Virus record (IMG/VR): IMGVR_UViG_3300009154_000033 | Location: 1 to 64,000 of that record | DNA from: a virus | DNA length: 64,000 bases | Strand: one strand, 5' to 3' | Part shown: positions 1 to 10,935 of the stretch, in pieces | Layout of the letters: each line of letters starts with the position of its first letter | How positions within the stretch are numbered: the first letter of the stretch is position 1 | The notes under the pieces: model-generated | Told to the model about the DNA's origin: nothing | The model's input: only the letters and a program-made list of their open reading frames with translations | Database searches by the model: none | Made by a program: the position numbers and the translations under genes

Positions 1-3000
1 AAATGGTGTTGTTAATACTCCTAACTTACCAAGCTCTATCGAGCCGTTTGCATCTCCACCAAATAAAGCAACGCGAACAGCACCAGTTTGCACTTCAAAT
101 TGCCCATTTACCGTCAGTCCTGTGCTAGTTGCAGTTCCCGTAAATGCAGGATCAGTAAACATAGTTGCTTTAGATTCATTAGTTACGTTACCGAGTCCGA
201 CATCAGTTTTGGTGACAGTATCCCAAGCAGGAGCAGCCGAGTTAGTACCATCACCAGTTTGACGTAGGAATTTCTTAGTACTAGTAGTATTTCCAAGTAA
301 TTTAGTAGCTGCTCCAGATGCTCCGCCGTAAATAATGTCGCCCAAAGCGGTCATTAGTGTAGAAGAAATATATGCGTTAGTTGCTGTAAACGCCGCACTT
401 CCTAATGTTCCACCACCACCAATGTTAAGACCGCTATTGCTGTCATTAGTAGCACTTATTGCAATTGTGTTATTTACGCTAAGAGTCTTACTATTAGCAA
501 TTGTCAAAACACCTGTGCTAGTTGTAATTGTTAGGCCATTGTAAGTTTTACCTGTAAGAGCTGATGCAATTTTTCCATCAGCAATTGCAGTGGCATTCCA
601 AGTTCCTGTGCCAATTGACCCAACTGTAGTGATACTAGTAGAACCTCCCCATGTAGAGAGGGCAGTATTCTCTACGTTGCCAAGGCCAACCACAGATTTA
701 GGAATGCTTGTAGTAGTCCCTAAAGTTCCATCAGCAGCATTAGTTACATATCCCGCTACAGTCAATTTTTTGATAAGTACGTCAGACGAAGTGCTTCCAA
801 TATTGACAGTTCCACCTAAATTATTTAGGCTTAGTGTACTAGGAGTATTAAATGTAAAAGCACCAATTTCATTAGAATCTATACGTAAGTTAGATGTTCC
901 GCTAGTAGCTTCACCAATCTGGAAAGCATGAGCAGTTGAGGTAGTTGTAACATCTGTAGTAGATGTAAGACGAATAGTGTCTCCAGTAAATCCTCCAGAA
1001 GATGTGTAGATATTTCCAGAAGATGTGTAGATATTTCCATTAAGAGTTCTAATATTTCCAGTGGATGTATAAATTGCACCACCAGCACTAACATGCCCGG
1101 CAGTATCAACATTTGCAAAAGATGTAGTGCCAGGAATAGAAACTGTAGAAGTTGAAGAGCCGATGGTGACATCCCCGCCAAGTGAGTTTACACCTATGGC
1201 AGATTTATTACTACCAGTACCACTATAAACTTGAATACTATTACGGTCCATTTGTAGGTTTACATCGCCATTAGCCCCCAATTGAAACCCTTGAGTACCA
1301 GTGCCGACACCACTGGTAGCGGTAGCTCTTAGTCTTGCATATGTTCCAGTTCCAGCATAGCTAACTCCACCATCATAGACAGCGGCACCATTTACTTTCA
1401 AATCACCTACAACTGTAATAGTAGATGCACTATTTCCAATTGTTACGTCTCCACCAAAAGTATTTACATTTAGTGTTCCACTTGCGACGGGGCCAGATAA
1501 CGCTTGAATTCCATTGTTATCCATACGAACGTTAGAACTATTGGTCATTCCAATTTGAAGTGGGTGGGTATTTGAATCTAAAGTGTATTGAGTAGTGGAT
1601 GCAAGGTAAAGTCTCAAGGTATCAGGCATCTCTATACCGGATGCAGCATTTATAGTTATGGTTTTATTATTAGTTGTTTCGGTAATAACCATTGGTAGGT
1701 TATTAAATTTAAAACCCTCAATATTAAAAACAACACGTTCTAAAGTTGTAATTTGGTCCGAGAATTCAGACCATACAAATTTAGTGCTAGCTATTCGAAT
1801 GGTTGAAGGACTAACCGAGTCAGCAGCCTCATCAAAAATACCCGAAATTACTGCTCCATACTGCGGAGTTATCTCACCATCTGTAGCATCAATATTTGAT
1901 GCATTGGCAGATAGTTCAAACCCAGAAGCTCTATCGCCAGTAGTGAGTTTTAAAGTAGAACTTACATTCCTATAAGTATCTGTAATATATTTATATTGGT
2001 ACTGCCCACTAGATAGAGTAGTTGTATCGCGATCAGCATCCGGGAAAGGCACATAAGTTTCTGTAGAGTCATACATCCCAAGCGATGGACGAGTTAGCAT
2101 AGTTTTGCTAAAAGTATTATTTCTAAACCCAATGTTGTCAAAATAATCTAAGTGAGCAGACTGACTTGTTAGATTTATATCTAACCAAGTTTTAGTACCT
2201 TCGATTGACGCCTGAGCAGGATCATAACTGATAAGATCATCAGTGCTACCATACCAACGATTAGTGGGTAGGTATGTGCCATAGAAAAAGTTAGATGCAG
2301 TAGACAGATAAGCATTATCAGCAATGTAACCAATTGAAACAGAATCAGTAAGTTTTGTAGCAGAAACTACACCATTACCGTCATGCTTTAATAGCCAACC
2401 CGGAATATCAAGATAGATATCGGCACTAGTTGCAAAGTTAGTAGGGTCTGCTGCTTCGTAAGCAGCTTTTATGCTTTCACCATCAATAATGATTAAATCT
2501 GTTTTATACATAGCTGGAATATCTACTCCAGTCTGTTCATTGTCTAGATATGCCAGCATATAAGTATTAGCATTACTTAGAAGGTATTTATTTATTCCAG
2601 CATCCCACTGAGCTTTTGTTGCAGTAGACAAAACATTAGATATAGCAGTAGTAGACCCATTACCGTATCTAAGTCTTATAGCAGATAAATCTAGTGCAGC
2701 TTCATATACTTTATATACGGAATTAGACCTAGCTTGATGAGAAGTTAGAGTTAAAACTTGATCCGCTGGAGTAGAAGTTCCATTAGCAGTTATATAAAAA
2801 TAGTTAGTAGACGGTGCAGGGCTAGTTAAAACAGTAAAAGTATATCCGGACGTGCCGTCTGCTATTGTATGAGGAGAGTGTGTAGTAGTGCTGTATGTTG
2901 CATCAACATCTAGAAATACTGTATCTCCAGCAGAAAATCCGTGTGATGTACTATTTACTTTTAAGTAATACCCCCCGGTGGTATAACTTTCTATCGAAGT

Positions 3001-4065
3001 TATAGTTTTTGCCACTGGAACATAATAAGGGAATAGGCTTATACCAAAATATAGACTTCTACCAATATCAAAAATTCCGTAGTCGTCACCCGCGGCATAG
3101 TCAATTGTTGCAGTCAAATATGTAGATAATCCACTGCTAGACCAAGTAAGTTTTCCACCATAAACACTATCACTTTGATAAGGAGTTGCTATATCTAAGG
3201 TAGCTAAAGTTAACCCAGTGCCAGCAGACCAAGAAGTTGTAGCGGTTTGTAGTACATCGTCAACATCTTTATACTCAAAGCTTGGATTTTCAATTATATT
3301 TATATCTTCTGCTGAAACATAAGTAACACCTTGATTAGAAAAATATCCATAATCAAATTCAGACCTTGAGTAATCTCGAAGATAAAGACCGGCAATATCT
3401 TTTATAGCAAGAATAGAATAGCCAGAGATTTGATCAACCGTTACGTCAGATCCGGCACTATAATATTTATAAGTTGTATCACTTACGTCTACAATTATTG
3501 AAGAGTTGGTGTTAAAACTAGAATCTTCAACAACCCTAACTTTAATGTAATCCCCTACAGAATAATTGTGCGCCGCAACAGTTATTGTTGCAATTTCAGA
3601 ATCTCTAGATGCAGACAGTACGCTAATTTGTTCATCTATATAAGATTTAAAAAGACCGACGTAAGTACCGGAGGTAACTCCGTCGTCTGTTAACCCTAGA
3701 TCAGAACTTTCAAGAAGAGTTCCATAAATTACATAATCTCCAAAAGTTCTTTTGACTAAAGGTTGGCTAATATTCCAATAACCAATAGTGCCAGAGTAAG
3801 CATTAATATCCCCACGAACGTAGACGTTAGCAAACTCAGAGTTTCCGTAACCATCAATTCTCCAACCAGATACTCCTGGAAGATAATTTAAACTGGAAAT
3901 AGATTTATTATCTAAAATTACATCTTCACCAATTTCACTAGATCCAATAGCATTTGCGGCAATAGAAGTGACGTAGTTTCTATTATTTAATTTAGTAACA
4001 TCTTCATTCATAGCTCTTAAATAATCAGAGAGCTCTTTACTCCTCTGTATGCGTCTATTTGCCAA
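1..4065 (-). CDS. Tail fibre / receptor-binding-type protein, C-terminus beyond the window
   Basis: An open frame runs from a TTG at 4063-4065 to the left edge, 1355 codons with no stop. I translated it from the minus strand; it begins (M)ANRRIQRSKELSDYLRAMN. The TTG overlaps the end of the hub gene and has a strong Shine-Dalgarno sequence (GGAGG, 9 nt upstream); the first ATG is 18 codons further in. About residues 830-1090 hold three copies of a repeat with the pattern (M/I)D-x-N-x-I, then N-x-x-GG-x-V-x-IG-x-x-x-S-x-V. Around 1010-1035 there is a seven-residue repeat (NIYTSSG). Around 1120-1170 lies VGLGNVENTALSTWGG followed by a GTGTWNA stretch, a signature common in phage tail fibres. 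One Ig-like module (HGFSAGD) sits near residue 360. Position after the hub gene and the repeats support a fibre; receptor and fold are unknown. Confidence 0.85.
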   Translation of the reverse strand, partial: MANRRIQRSKELSDYLRAMNEDVTKLNNRNYVTSIAANAIGSSEIGEDVILDNKSISSLNYLPGVSGWRIDGYGNSEFANVYVRGDINAYSGTIGYWNISQPLVKRTFGDYVIYGTLLESSDLGLTDDGVTSGTYVGLFKSYIDEQISVLSASRDSEIATITVAAHNYSVGDYIKVRVVEDSSFNTNSSIIVDVSDTTYKYYSAGSDVTVDQISGYSILAIKDIAGLYLRDYSRSEFDYGYFSNQGVTYVSAEDINIIENPSFEYKDVDDVLQTATTSWSAGTGLTLATLDIATPYQSDSVYGGKLTWSSSGLSTYLTATIDYAAGDDYGIFDIGRSLYFGISLFPYYVPVAKTITSIESYTTGGYYLKVNSTSHGFSAGDTVFLDVDATYSTTTHSPHTIADGTSGYTFTVLTSPAPSTNYFYITANGTSTPADQVLTLTSHQARSNSVYKVYEAALDLSAIRLRYGNGSTTAISNVLSTATKAQWDAGINKYLLSNANTYMLAYLDNEQTGVDIPAMYKTDLIIIDGESIKAAYEAADPTNFATSADIYLDIPGWLLKHDGNGVVSATKLTDSVSIGYIADNAYLSTASNFFYGTYLPTNRWYGSTDDLISYDPAQASIEGTKTWLDINLTSQSAHLDYFDNIGFRNNTFSKTMLTRPSLGMYDSTETYVPFPDADRDTTTLSSGQYQYKYITDTYRNVSSTLKLTTGDRASGFELSANASNIDATDGEITPQYGAVISGIFDEAADSVSPSTIRIASTKFVWSEFSDQITTLERVVFNIEGFKFNNLPMVITETTNNKTITINAASGIEMPDTLRLYLASTTQYTLDSNTHPLQIGMTNSSNVRMDNNGIQALSGPVASGTLNVNTFGGDVTIGNSASTITVVGDLKVNGAAVYDGGVSYAGTGTYARLRATATSGVGTGTQGFQLGANGDVNLQMDRNSIQVYSGTGSNKSAIGVNSLGGDVTIGSSTSTVSIPGTTSFANVDTAGHVSAGGAIYTSTGNIRTLNGNIYTSSGNIYTSSGGFTGDTIRLTSTTDVTTTSTAHAFQIGEATSGTSNLRIDSNEIGAFTFNTPSTLSLNNLGGTVNIGSTSSDVLIKKLTVAGYVTNAADGTLGTTTSIPKSVVGLGNVENTALSTWGGSTSITTVGSIGTGTWNATAIADGKIASALTGKTYNGLTITTSTGVLTIANSKTLSVNNTIAISATNDSNSGLNIGGGGTLGSAAFTATNAYISSTLMTALGDIIYGGASGAATKLLGNTTSTKKFLRQTGDGTNSAAPAWDTVTKTDVGLGNVTNESKATMFTDPAFTGTATSTGLTVNGQFEVQTGAVRVALFGGDANGSIELGKLGVLTTPF

Positions 4066-7000
4066 CTTTATCCACCTCCCAGTCTGTAACTAGGGTCAAA
4101 TCAATTTCTTCCGGAAACGCAGGACTATTTGGAACTGAAACCTTGATATTGTCAATCCTTCTAAGGATAACGTCTTTTCTAGGTTCTAGTACGCTAGCTA
4201 ATCTACTATTAATGAATCCAGACTCGTCGTCAACTATAAGCTGACACCAGTCTCCAGGATTATAAGATCCAATAACTGGAGGCAAAGATCCATTAACTCT
4301 AATTATAAAGTCACCCTGAGGAGGCCTAGATTGATATAAAAATCTTTTAGCAGTTAGATAGAAATCTGCTTCTGAATCATAGTTACCCCAGTTATCTTTA
4401 TTAACAGTTATAACTAAAGGATTATATTGAGTAGGCCAGTCAATTTTTTCAGCTCTATCTAGGATAGGCCAGCCAGCCTCAAGAAGACCACCATCCGCGG
4501 CTCCAGAAAATCGCGCCATAGAGTTTGGATCTCCGGCACCATTATTACCGGAAACAAACATTCTTGTAGCAGCGTTTTCAGCACTCTCACTCAAGCTAAC
4601 ATTCTCTACGTTTCCAGGATGCTCAAATGTAATTTTATCAGCACCAAAAGCATAAGGAGGAGCAACTTCACCTATAGGAAGAACGCCGTTTGCTTTTGTA
4701 GCTAAATACTCTTTAAGTGTTACAGGAGTTATAGGTATTAAAACAAATTTACGTTTAAAAGTACTTACACCGCTTGAAGCATCTAAAGTACAATCTATTC
4801 GATAATTAAAGCCATTTACTGAGTTGCTGTACTGCTCCATATGAGCATCAAGAGTGACCATATCGCTACCACGAACAATGGTGTTTGGGTAGAAATTACC
4901 GGTATAAGTAGTGCCATCAAAATCTAATCCACCAATATTTGCATTGTTGGGAAACTCTCCATAGCTTCTAGAAAATACAACTGGGGTTATAGATACATAA
5001 GGAGCATTTATTGCTGTACCGTTAGGACTCAAAGCTTGCATAGCAATACCGCTTGAAGCTACGTAAGCAGAAGTTTCTGCACTTGAGATATCAAAATAAC
5101 TATTAGTTCTAGCAGTTACAGTTGCAGCATTTAAATTATAAACTGCAGGGAGTACACCTTTTATAGTTATTCTATCATTTGTAGAAAAACTATTGGTAGC
5201 CATAAATCTTACAGTTCCGGAAGTTGGAAAAGTAATATTTGTAATAGTTCCAGATGTAGGAATGCTAGAGATAGCGTTAGCTACTGTATAACTAAAAGTA
5301 TCAGCATCTATTTTTGTAATTAAAACTGGGGAACTGTCAGTTGGATAATATTTGGAGTATGCTGTACCTGGAAGTACAAGTTTTACTAAATCTTGATTAG
5401 AAAAACCATGCCCTGGAGAGTATAGAGTGATAGTTTTTGTACCAGAAACAGCAGAAATACCGTAAACAGTCTGAGCGGTAATTGATTCAGAATAGTCTAG
5501 ATAAGCATATGCATACAATCTAACGTAAGCAAATGGAGCCCCGGTTGAAGTGCTGGATGCGGTTGCCCCGTCTATATCAACTTTTACTTGACTATTTGAT
5601 GCAACACTTATTTTACCTTTGTCATTTAATCTAGCAGCGTTTCCCCCGGTAAATCCAACAACGGTAAGCATTTGTCCTGTAGAAAAAGGTAAGCTAGTTC
5701 CATTGTAAGTTAGTTGAGTCGTAGTTGCAGATCCAGAAGTAAGAGCTTTAGCATCTGAAACCAGCATTGCAGTAGAAACTGCCTTACCATAGTTCGGGCT
5801 GCTCAAAGTTTGCACCCCTATGGTTGATGCATTAGTTAGACCTTCAACATAAACTTCAAACCATTTAACAGTTGAACCTGGATTGCTAACTTCAGTAATA
5901 GTGTAAACATTGCTCCACGCAAGACTTTTAGCAAAAACATTACCGGCATTAAGTTTTTTAATTTTTGTAACAGTAACTTTAGACCCAACTGTATAGTAAT
6001 GCTCAGCAACTGTTGTAAATCTTATAGTTCCAGATTTCTTATTTGAAGTATTTTTTGTAAACTGATATTTAGATATCTGAGCAACTCCTGATGTTGGTGC
6101 AGTAGTTACTCCAGTTCTAAAATTAGTAAGAGTATAAGTAAAACTATTATTATCTACAGATTGAATAGTGGCTCTATACCCATTGTTGTCATAATCTTGA
6201 AAAGCCGTAGGAAATATTAAATCAATAGAATCTTCAACACTAAATTGATGATTATCTTTTCTAACTGTAACCACATTGTTTTCACAGCTTACGCCAGAAA
6301 TAGTTACCATGTATTTTAAACTTTGTTGATCTAACTGAGCACTAGTTCTTGTAACCGTTCCACTAGTAGTTTTATATTTTTCATCTCCAGCTGCATACTT
6401 AGCTGAATTAATTGCTAAAGCTCTATAGGTAAACGAGTCTCTTGTTGGAGAAATAGTTCCAACCTTGTGAGTACCATCAGCAGCAGTAACTCCAATAGCT
6501 ACATATACAGAATCTCCAACGTTAAATTTAACTGGGACTTGAGTTTTTATTCTTACTGTAGATCTTTTATCAGTTGCATCGGCGGCATACCCAAATACTT
6601 TGTAGTCAGTTACAGTGTAAACTCCGTCTGGCTCTCCTACAGGTCCATATTCTGGAAGATCGTATCTAAATATATTCTGACCTTTAACTCTACCCGTTAC
6701 ACCAGCGGCTGTTGCTGTTTTAGCCCTAGTAATATTGTCATCTATGGAGTAAGTAACATAACTTGAACCATCTAAACGTCCTTGTATTGAATCAATTATT
6801 TTAAATGAACCATTTAAAAAAGTAAGTGAGCCAGTGAATCCGGCTACAGTAAGCATATTGTCATTAACAAAACTATTATTTTTACTAGTGTATAAAGTAG
6901 CTACTCCGGCAAGTGTAGAGTAGTGAGTAATTTTTGTACTAACTACGTTGGTATCAGGATCAGTATTAGAGACAGCACTTACTTTATGGAATCCGTTATA

Positions 7001-8947
7001 AAGTGGTTGGCTCCAACCAGCTCCGTCTACACCAGTAACATACACATACATATCAGTTCTAAGGGGAGTTTCCTCTGAGATACCTAACTCTATTTCAGTT
7101 AGTGCACTTGCATAATTTATGGTATTTGTGCCAGCTAGCGTAGTAAAAGTCGTTTGCTCTGCTAGATAAGTGGTACCATCTTCTTTTGTAGTAGACACCC
7201 CAGTAAGCTCATATGAAACAGTTTTTTTAGCGGCATCCACGGATGTGAGAACAACTCCTCCCCCATCTCCATTTGTTAAAGCAGTGTACATATAACTATC
7301 ATTAACATCTTTTTTAGTGTCACCGGCAAGGCTAGTGGTTATAGTATCTCCTTTAACAAAAGGAAAAGTTCTACTCTTACTTAAAGATAATTGAAGAGTG
7401 ACTATGAAAAGACTTTTATCAGCATTATAAGATCTCTTAGCCGAAGTCACGCCATATGGTTTAGTAGTTTTTAAAGCCCTAGTAGCTACTTCATATTTAT
7501 TGGTGTATATATTAGTAGATGCAATAGCTACCTGAGAAACAACTCCTGGAGATCCTGAAGCAGTGTTCACTCCCGCGTAAGCAGTAGCTGAGTTTGATTT
7601 ATACCCACCGGCAATAACCGATCCATAAGGATTAGCCACTTTAAATGTAGTTCCGTTTGCAAACGTTACAATGCTATTTATTACGTTTAATTTATCCTTA
7701 TTTGCATTTTTTACAGTTACATAATCTCCTTCAGAAAAAGTATTTGCTCCAGTGTATGTGATTAAAGAAGAAGTTGATGTGGCATTTGTAATAGTAACAG
7801 ATCCACGAGGATTAGTTATTGCATAAGTAAATGTATTATTGTTAGTTACGCTAAGTATTTTAACATTTGAAAAATTAAAATAGTTGTATCCACCAAAAGT
7901 TGGAACACCGGTAATAGTCACCCTACTACCCACTTTTAATTTAAATAAGCCATTTGTGTCTACTACGTCAACAACTACAGTTGCAGTAGTTGCACTAGCA
8001 GATACTTTAGTTATATTGTAGGCAGGAACAGTTACACTAAAAGTATTACTGCTAGGAGTATCAAAAATTAAACGATTACCATCTACGCTCTCGTCTACAT
8101 TTCGTATATCTACGTTTTGACCCGGCACCAAATCATGGTTAGTAGACGTAGTTAGGGTTACAACCCCCCCACTAGAAACTTTATTAGTAATTTCATATGG
8201 AATCTTAACTCCTGGAGTAATAATCTCATTAGCAAATTGAGTGTCAATAAAGTCTTGAGCAGCCTCCTTCATCAACTCTTTTAGATATTCGTAGGTATCA
8301 ACTCGTACAGAAATACTCACGTCTGTATAAGTTCCAGACGGAATATTTGGAATAGTTATGGCAAATTTAGTTGTTGTTGGGGTAGTAGAAGAAGACAGCG
8401 GATAGTATCCGTTGTATTGAATCAAATCAGACCTAGTAAAGCTAACATATACTCGATTTAGATTTCCATAGTCATCTAAAACTTTAATAGGAATTTTTAA
8501 GTTTATATTGCTAGTATTTTGCAAAGAAACTATAGCTGGAAGATCTTTTGTTTGTTTAAATACATTAGCCGTAAATTGATAAGAATATGTTTTCCAGATA
8601 ATACGATGCTTTAGATAACTAGTAAACTCTGAAGCAGTGACGTTTAAAGATCTCCCAAAAAGATCATAAGTTCTACCCCAAATAATGCCGCCCCACATAC
8701 AGACGTCATCACGAACAACGTAAAGAGCAGACTTTCCCGGAAGTAAGGAGTTATATAAATCAAGATCTTTAGTCTGTTTATTGATAGAAATCTTTCCATC
8801 AAAACTTCCTGAACCTTTTAAAGTTCTTTCATAGACAACGTCTTCAAAAGGGATCTGAGCAAGAATTTTATTAGACACAATATCAACGGCATAGTAGGTG
8901 TACTTAGCTGCTGTAGCAGACGTACCTATTGGATATGCTTCTGTCAT
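4055..8947 (-). CDS. Minor tail protein / tail hub, ReqiPepy6 gp37-like, with a large inserted module array
   Basis: 1630 residues. The N-terminus (about 1-165: VDIVSNKILAQIPFEDVVYERTL, then LLPGKSALYVVRDDVCMWGG) matches the gp37-like minor tail proteins of actinophages. The C-terminal 300 residues (FEHPGNVENVSLSES..., GDWCQLIVDDE) carry the other half of that family. Family members are usually several hundred residues; here about 1000 residues are inserted between the halves. The insert is made of about a dozen beta-rich modules with the pattern 'G-x-x-V-T-V-x-G ... Y-N ... V-x-S-V-x-x-N-T-F-T-Y' (Ig-like or E1-FCCH-like). It probably sits at the tail tip between the distal tail protein and the fibre. 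The inserted modules may bind surface polysaccharide (inference). Confidence 0.85.
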   Translation of the reverse strand: MTEAYPIGTSATAAKYTYYAVDIVSNKILAQIPFEDVVYERTLKGSGSFDGKISINKQTKDLDLYNSLLPGKSALYVVRDDVCMWGGIIWGRTYDLFGRSLNVTASEFTSYLKHRIIWKTYSYQFTANVFKQTKDLPAIVSLQNTSNINLKIPIKVLDDYGNLNRVYVSFTRSDLIQYNGYYPLSSSTTPTTTKFAITIPNIPSGTYTDVSISVRVDTYEYLKELMKEAAQDFIDTQFANEIITPGVKIPYEITNKVSSGGVVTLTTSTNHDLVPGQNVDIRNVDESVDGNRLIFDTPSSNTFSVTVPAYNITKVSASATTATVVVDVVDTNGLFKLKVGSRVTITGVPTFGGYNYFNFSNVKILSVTNNNTFTYAITNPRGSVTITNATSTSSLITYTGANTFSEGDYVTVKNANKDKLNVINSIVTFANGTTFKVANPYGSVIAGGYKSNSATAYAGVNTASGSPGVVSQVAIASTNIYTNKYEVATRALKTTKPYGVTSAKRSYNADKSLFIVTLQLSLSKSRTFPFVKGDTITTSLAGDTKKDVNDSYMYTALTNGDGGGVVLTSVDAAKKTVSYELTGVSTTKEDGTTYLAEQTTFTTLAGTNTINYASALTEIELGISEETPLRTDMYVYVTGVDGAGWSQPLYNGFHKVSAVSNTDPDTNVVSTKITHYSTLAGVATLYTSKNNSFVNDNMLTVAGFTGSLTFLNGSFKIIDSIQGRLDGSSYVTYSIDDNITRAKTATAAGVTGRVKGQNIFRYDLPEYGPVGEPDGVYTVTDYKVFGYAADATDKRSTVRIKTQVPVKFNVGDSVYVAIGVTAADGTHKVGTISPTRDSFTYRALAINSAKYAAGDEKYKTTSGTVTRTSAQLDQQSLKYMVTISGVSCENNVVTVRKDNHQFSVEDSIDLIFPTAFQDYDNNGYRATIQSVDNNSFTYTLTNFRTGVTTAPTSGVAQISKYQFTKNTSNKKSGTIRFTTVAEHYYTVGSKVTVTKIKKLNAGNVFAKSLAWSNVYTITEVSNPGSTVKWFEVYVEGLTNASTIGVQTLSSPNYGKAVSTAMLVSDAKALTSGSATTTQLTYNGTSLPFSTGQMLTVVGFTGGNAARLNDKGKISVASNSQVKVDIDGATASSTSTGAPFAYVRLYAYAYLDYSESITAQTVYGISAVSGTKTITLYSPGHGFSNQDLVKLVLPGTAYSKYYPTDSSPVLITKIDADTFSYTVANAISSIPTSGTITNITFPTSGTVRFMATNSFSTNDRITIKGVLPAVYNLNAATVTARTNSYFDISSAETSAYVASSGIAMQALSPNGTAINAPYVSITPVVFSRSYGEFPNNANIGGLDFDGTTYTGNFYPNTIVRGSDMVTLDAHMEQYSNSVNGFNYRIDCTLDASSGVSTFKRKFVLIPITPVTLKEYLATKANGVLPIGEVAPPYAFGADKITFEHPGNVENVSLSESAENAATRMFVSGNNGAGDPNSMARFSGAADGGLLEAGWPILDRAEKIDWPTQYNPLVITVNKDNWGNYDSEADFYLTAKRFLYQSRPPQGDFIIRVNGSLPPVIGSYNPGDWCQLIVDDESGFINSRLASVLEPRKDVILRRIDNIKVSVPNSPAFPEEIDLTLVTDWEVDKVGK
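4071..4080 (-). promoter_or_regulatory. Ribosome binding site deciding the TTG start of the tail fibre
   Basis: Read on the minus strand this is GGGAGGTGGA, close to full complementarity with the 16S 3' end. It lies inside the last codons of the hub gene, so the two genes are translationally coupled and the fibre starts at TTG 4065. Confidence 0.75.
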
Positions 8948-8979
8948 CTAGACCTCACGTAATTGTCGTTGTATCTATT

Positions 8980-10935
8980 CTAACCGATCCAGCCGGAACG
9001 GTATTGGACTACTACTTTAGTTGGAGCAGTTGTAGATACTGAAGTGTCACCAGTTTGAACTTGTATTGTATTAGCTCCTGGAACTAGCCTTAACCAATCT
9101 ATATTTGCATCTAAAATAGAACGCCCGGCATCAGCTATATCTCGATATTTGACAGTCTGATTGTAAGTATCAATTACAGCAGTATCAGCATTTAATAGAT
9201 TAGCCGTAGAGCTAGACACACTGGTAGCCGACAAATCAGCACCGGACGATGCGTATGTAAAAGTATTTGTAGTAACTGAAGTAACAGTTGCTGAATTATA
9301 ATCAAAAGATCCGTAACCGCTAATAGAAATGCTGACAGTATCTCCTACAAATAACCCGTGACCAGTTGAGTTTGAGGTAGTTAAAGTTGCCACATTGCTA
9401 AATCTAGATACATAGCTAATAGGCACAGAATAACCCGCCGCTCTTAACCGTTTAACTAACTTTATAGAAGTTGAATTAGTGAGATTTTTTATATAACTTC
9501 CACTAGCCATCGGGCCAGTTAAAGTTATAACTGTAGGTACAGAAGTGTTACCTAAGTTAGTTATGCTTGCGCTTGAGTAAGCTAATTTTGCAGAACTACC
9601 CGTTCCAGAAACGTAAGCACCGGAATAGCTCCCGGCTACTTCAAACCAAGTACCACTTGGATCTACGTTAGTAACAGCTACTGGAGAAGTGGAAGTTGTA
9701 TTATATCCTGATGGACTTACTCCTGAAATAGTCACATAATCTCCTGCTACAAATGTATTTATAGCGGTGTATCTTCTAATTCCAGCTCCCTGGGAGACGT
9801 TTGATATAGACTCAGAAACTTTAAACTGAAAAGGAGTAGCTGAGTAATAGCCATCAGTTGCTTCATAGTTCCACCCATATTTAACTGGATCTCCAGCACG
9901 AAGTTGAATGCTGAAATCTATACGTCCACGAGCATTTTTAACATCCATGGTTGGCTGACCGACCATAAAGACTTTAGAGATCTTTACAGGTCCTTCATCT
10001 ACAGCTAGAGTTCCACCTAGATAAACTAAAGGAGAAAGCGCAGATATTAGTTTAGATCTTGCAGCAGCTATATAGTCTGGATGTGGAGGAAGAATAGATC
10101 CTTCAAGAGTTATAACCCTAGCTTTCCAACGTCCACGAACGTCATATGAACCATCGTCTAAACCACGTGCGATATCTGGAACGTCAGTATCAGGAAGAGT
10201 CCACCAACCTTTAATATCGGTGCAAACCCAAACAACGTTATTTTCATCAATAGTGTTAAGAACAAGACCGTTAATGTTAATATCTGCGTTTAACTTAAGT
10301 CCGCTAATATACGGAGTAGGCATTTTACGTAGAGCTGCATTGACAATATTATTTTCAAGTGCTTGTTTAGATGCAGCAAGAATTGTAGAATCTTTAGTTT
10401 CTACCTGACTTTGAATGGTGCTCGGAACTTGATCAAAGTTTTCATAAAATTCTTCAATATACGAGTCTTGTTCAAAAAGAATAGCATCTAGGCTAAATTT
10501 AGTTATCGTGCTAGACGTTGTAGGGGTAAACTGAACTTTAGCTTTTACAGCAGTTCCAGGAATAGTTGCAGCAAGAACCGTGGCTCCGATTCTATACCAA
10601 ACCCCGTCTGCTGGAACATTTAGAGCTGTAGTTGAAGATAAAACAGAAGAGTTACTTGAGTCATACCAAGTAGTAGTCATAGTAATAGATCCAGCAGTAG
10701 ATCCAGAAGCTATTTTTAAATAAGCAGAAATAGAGTAGTCTTTGGATTCATCTATAGTTACGTAGTCTGTAAGGATTACACCAGTTGACGTCGACGTTAC
10801 GGAAGATACTTGTAAGCAAGAAGTTCCAATAAATCCATCAGTAGTGATTCTTGCAATAGATGCGGTGGATAGGGCTGACCAGCCGGTAGAATTTGTTCTA
10901 AACGAGGCATTAGGAATTAAATTTGTACGTGTCAT
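8980..10935 (-). CDS. Distal tail protein-like, with N-terminal carbohydrate-binding-type domain
   Basis: 651 residues. Residues 1-165 resemble a CBM4/9-type jelly roll (NLIPNASFRTNSTGWSALS ... YSISAYLKIASG). Residues about 190-345 look like the actinophage distal tail/minor tail domain (VWVCTDIKGWWTLPDTDVPDIARGLDDGSYDVRGRW; later FSIQLRAGDPVKYGWN). The C-terminal part holds Ig-like modules (FVAGDYVTISGVSPSGYN; GHGLFVGDTVSI) and ends in a YRSGW strand typical of such proteins. The ATG overlaps the tape-measure stop (TAATG), so translation is coupled. Gene order, tape measure then this then hub, is the classical siphovirus order. Confidence 0.82.
   Translation of the reverse strand: MTRTNLIPNASFRTNSTGWSALSTASIARITTDGFIGTSCLQVSSVTSTSTGVILTDYVTIDESKDYSISAYLKIASGSTAGSITMTTTWYDSSNSSVLSSTTALNVPADGVWYRIGATVLAATIPGTAVKAKVQFTPTTSSTITKFSLDAILFEQDSYIEEFYENFDQVPSTIQSQVETKDSTILAASKQALENNIVNAALRKMPTPYISGLKLNADININGLVLNTIDENNVVWVCTDIKGWWTLPDTDVPDIARGLDDGSYDVRGRWKARVITLEGSILPPHPDYIAAARSKLISALSPLVYLGGTLAVDEGPVKISKVFMVGQPTMDVKNARGRIDFSIQLRAGDPVKYGWNYEATDGYYSATPFQFKVSESISNVSQGAGIRRYTAINTFVAGDYVTISGVSPSGYNTTSTSPVAVTNVDPSGTWFEVAGSYSGAYVSGTGSSAKLAYSSASITNLGNTSVPTVITLTGPMASGSYIKNLTNSTSIKLVKRLRAAGYSVPISYVSRFSNVATLTTSNSTGHGLFVGDTVSISISGYGSFDYNSATVTSVTTNTFTYASSGADLSATSVSSSTANLLNADTAVIDTYNQTVKYRDIADAGRSILDANIDWLRLVPGANTIQVQTGDTSVSTTAPTKVVVQYRSGWIG

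Noticed and set aside
879-1181. Minus-strand open frame of 100 codons in the fibre region
   Set aside because: It lies in a different frame from the 1355-codon fibre frame and has a Leu-rich, repeat-derived composition.
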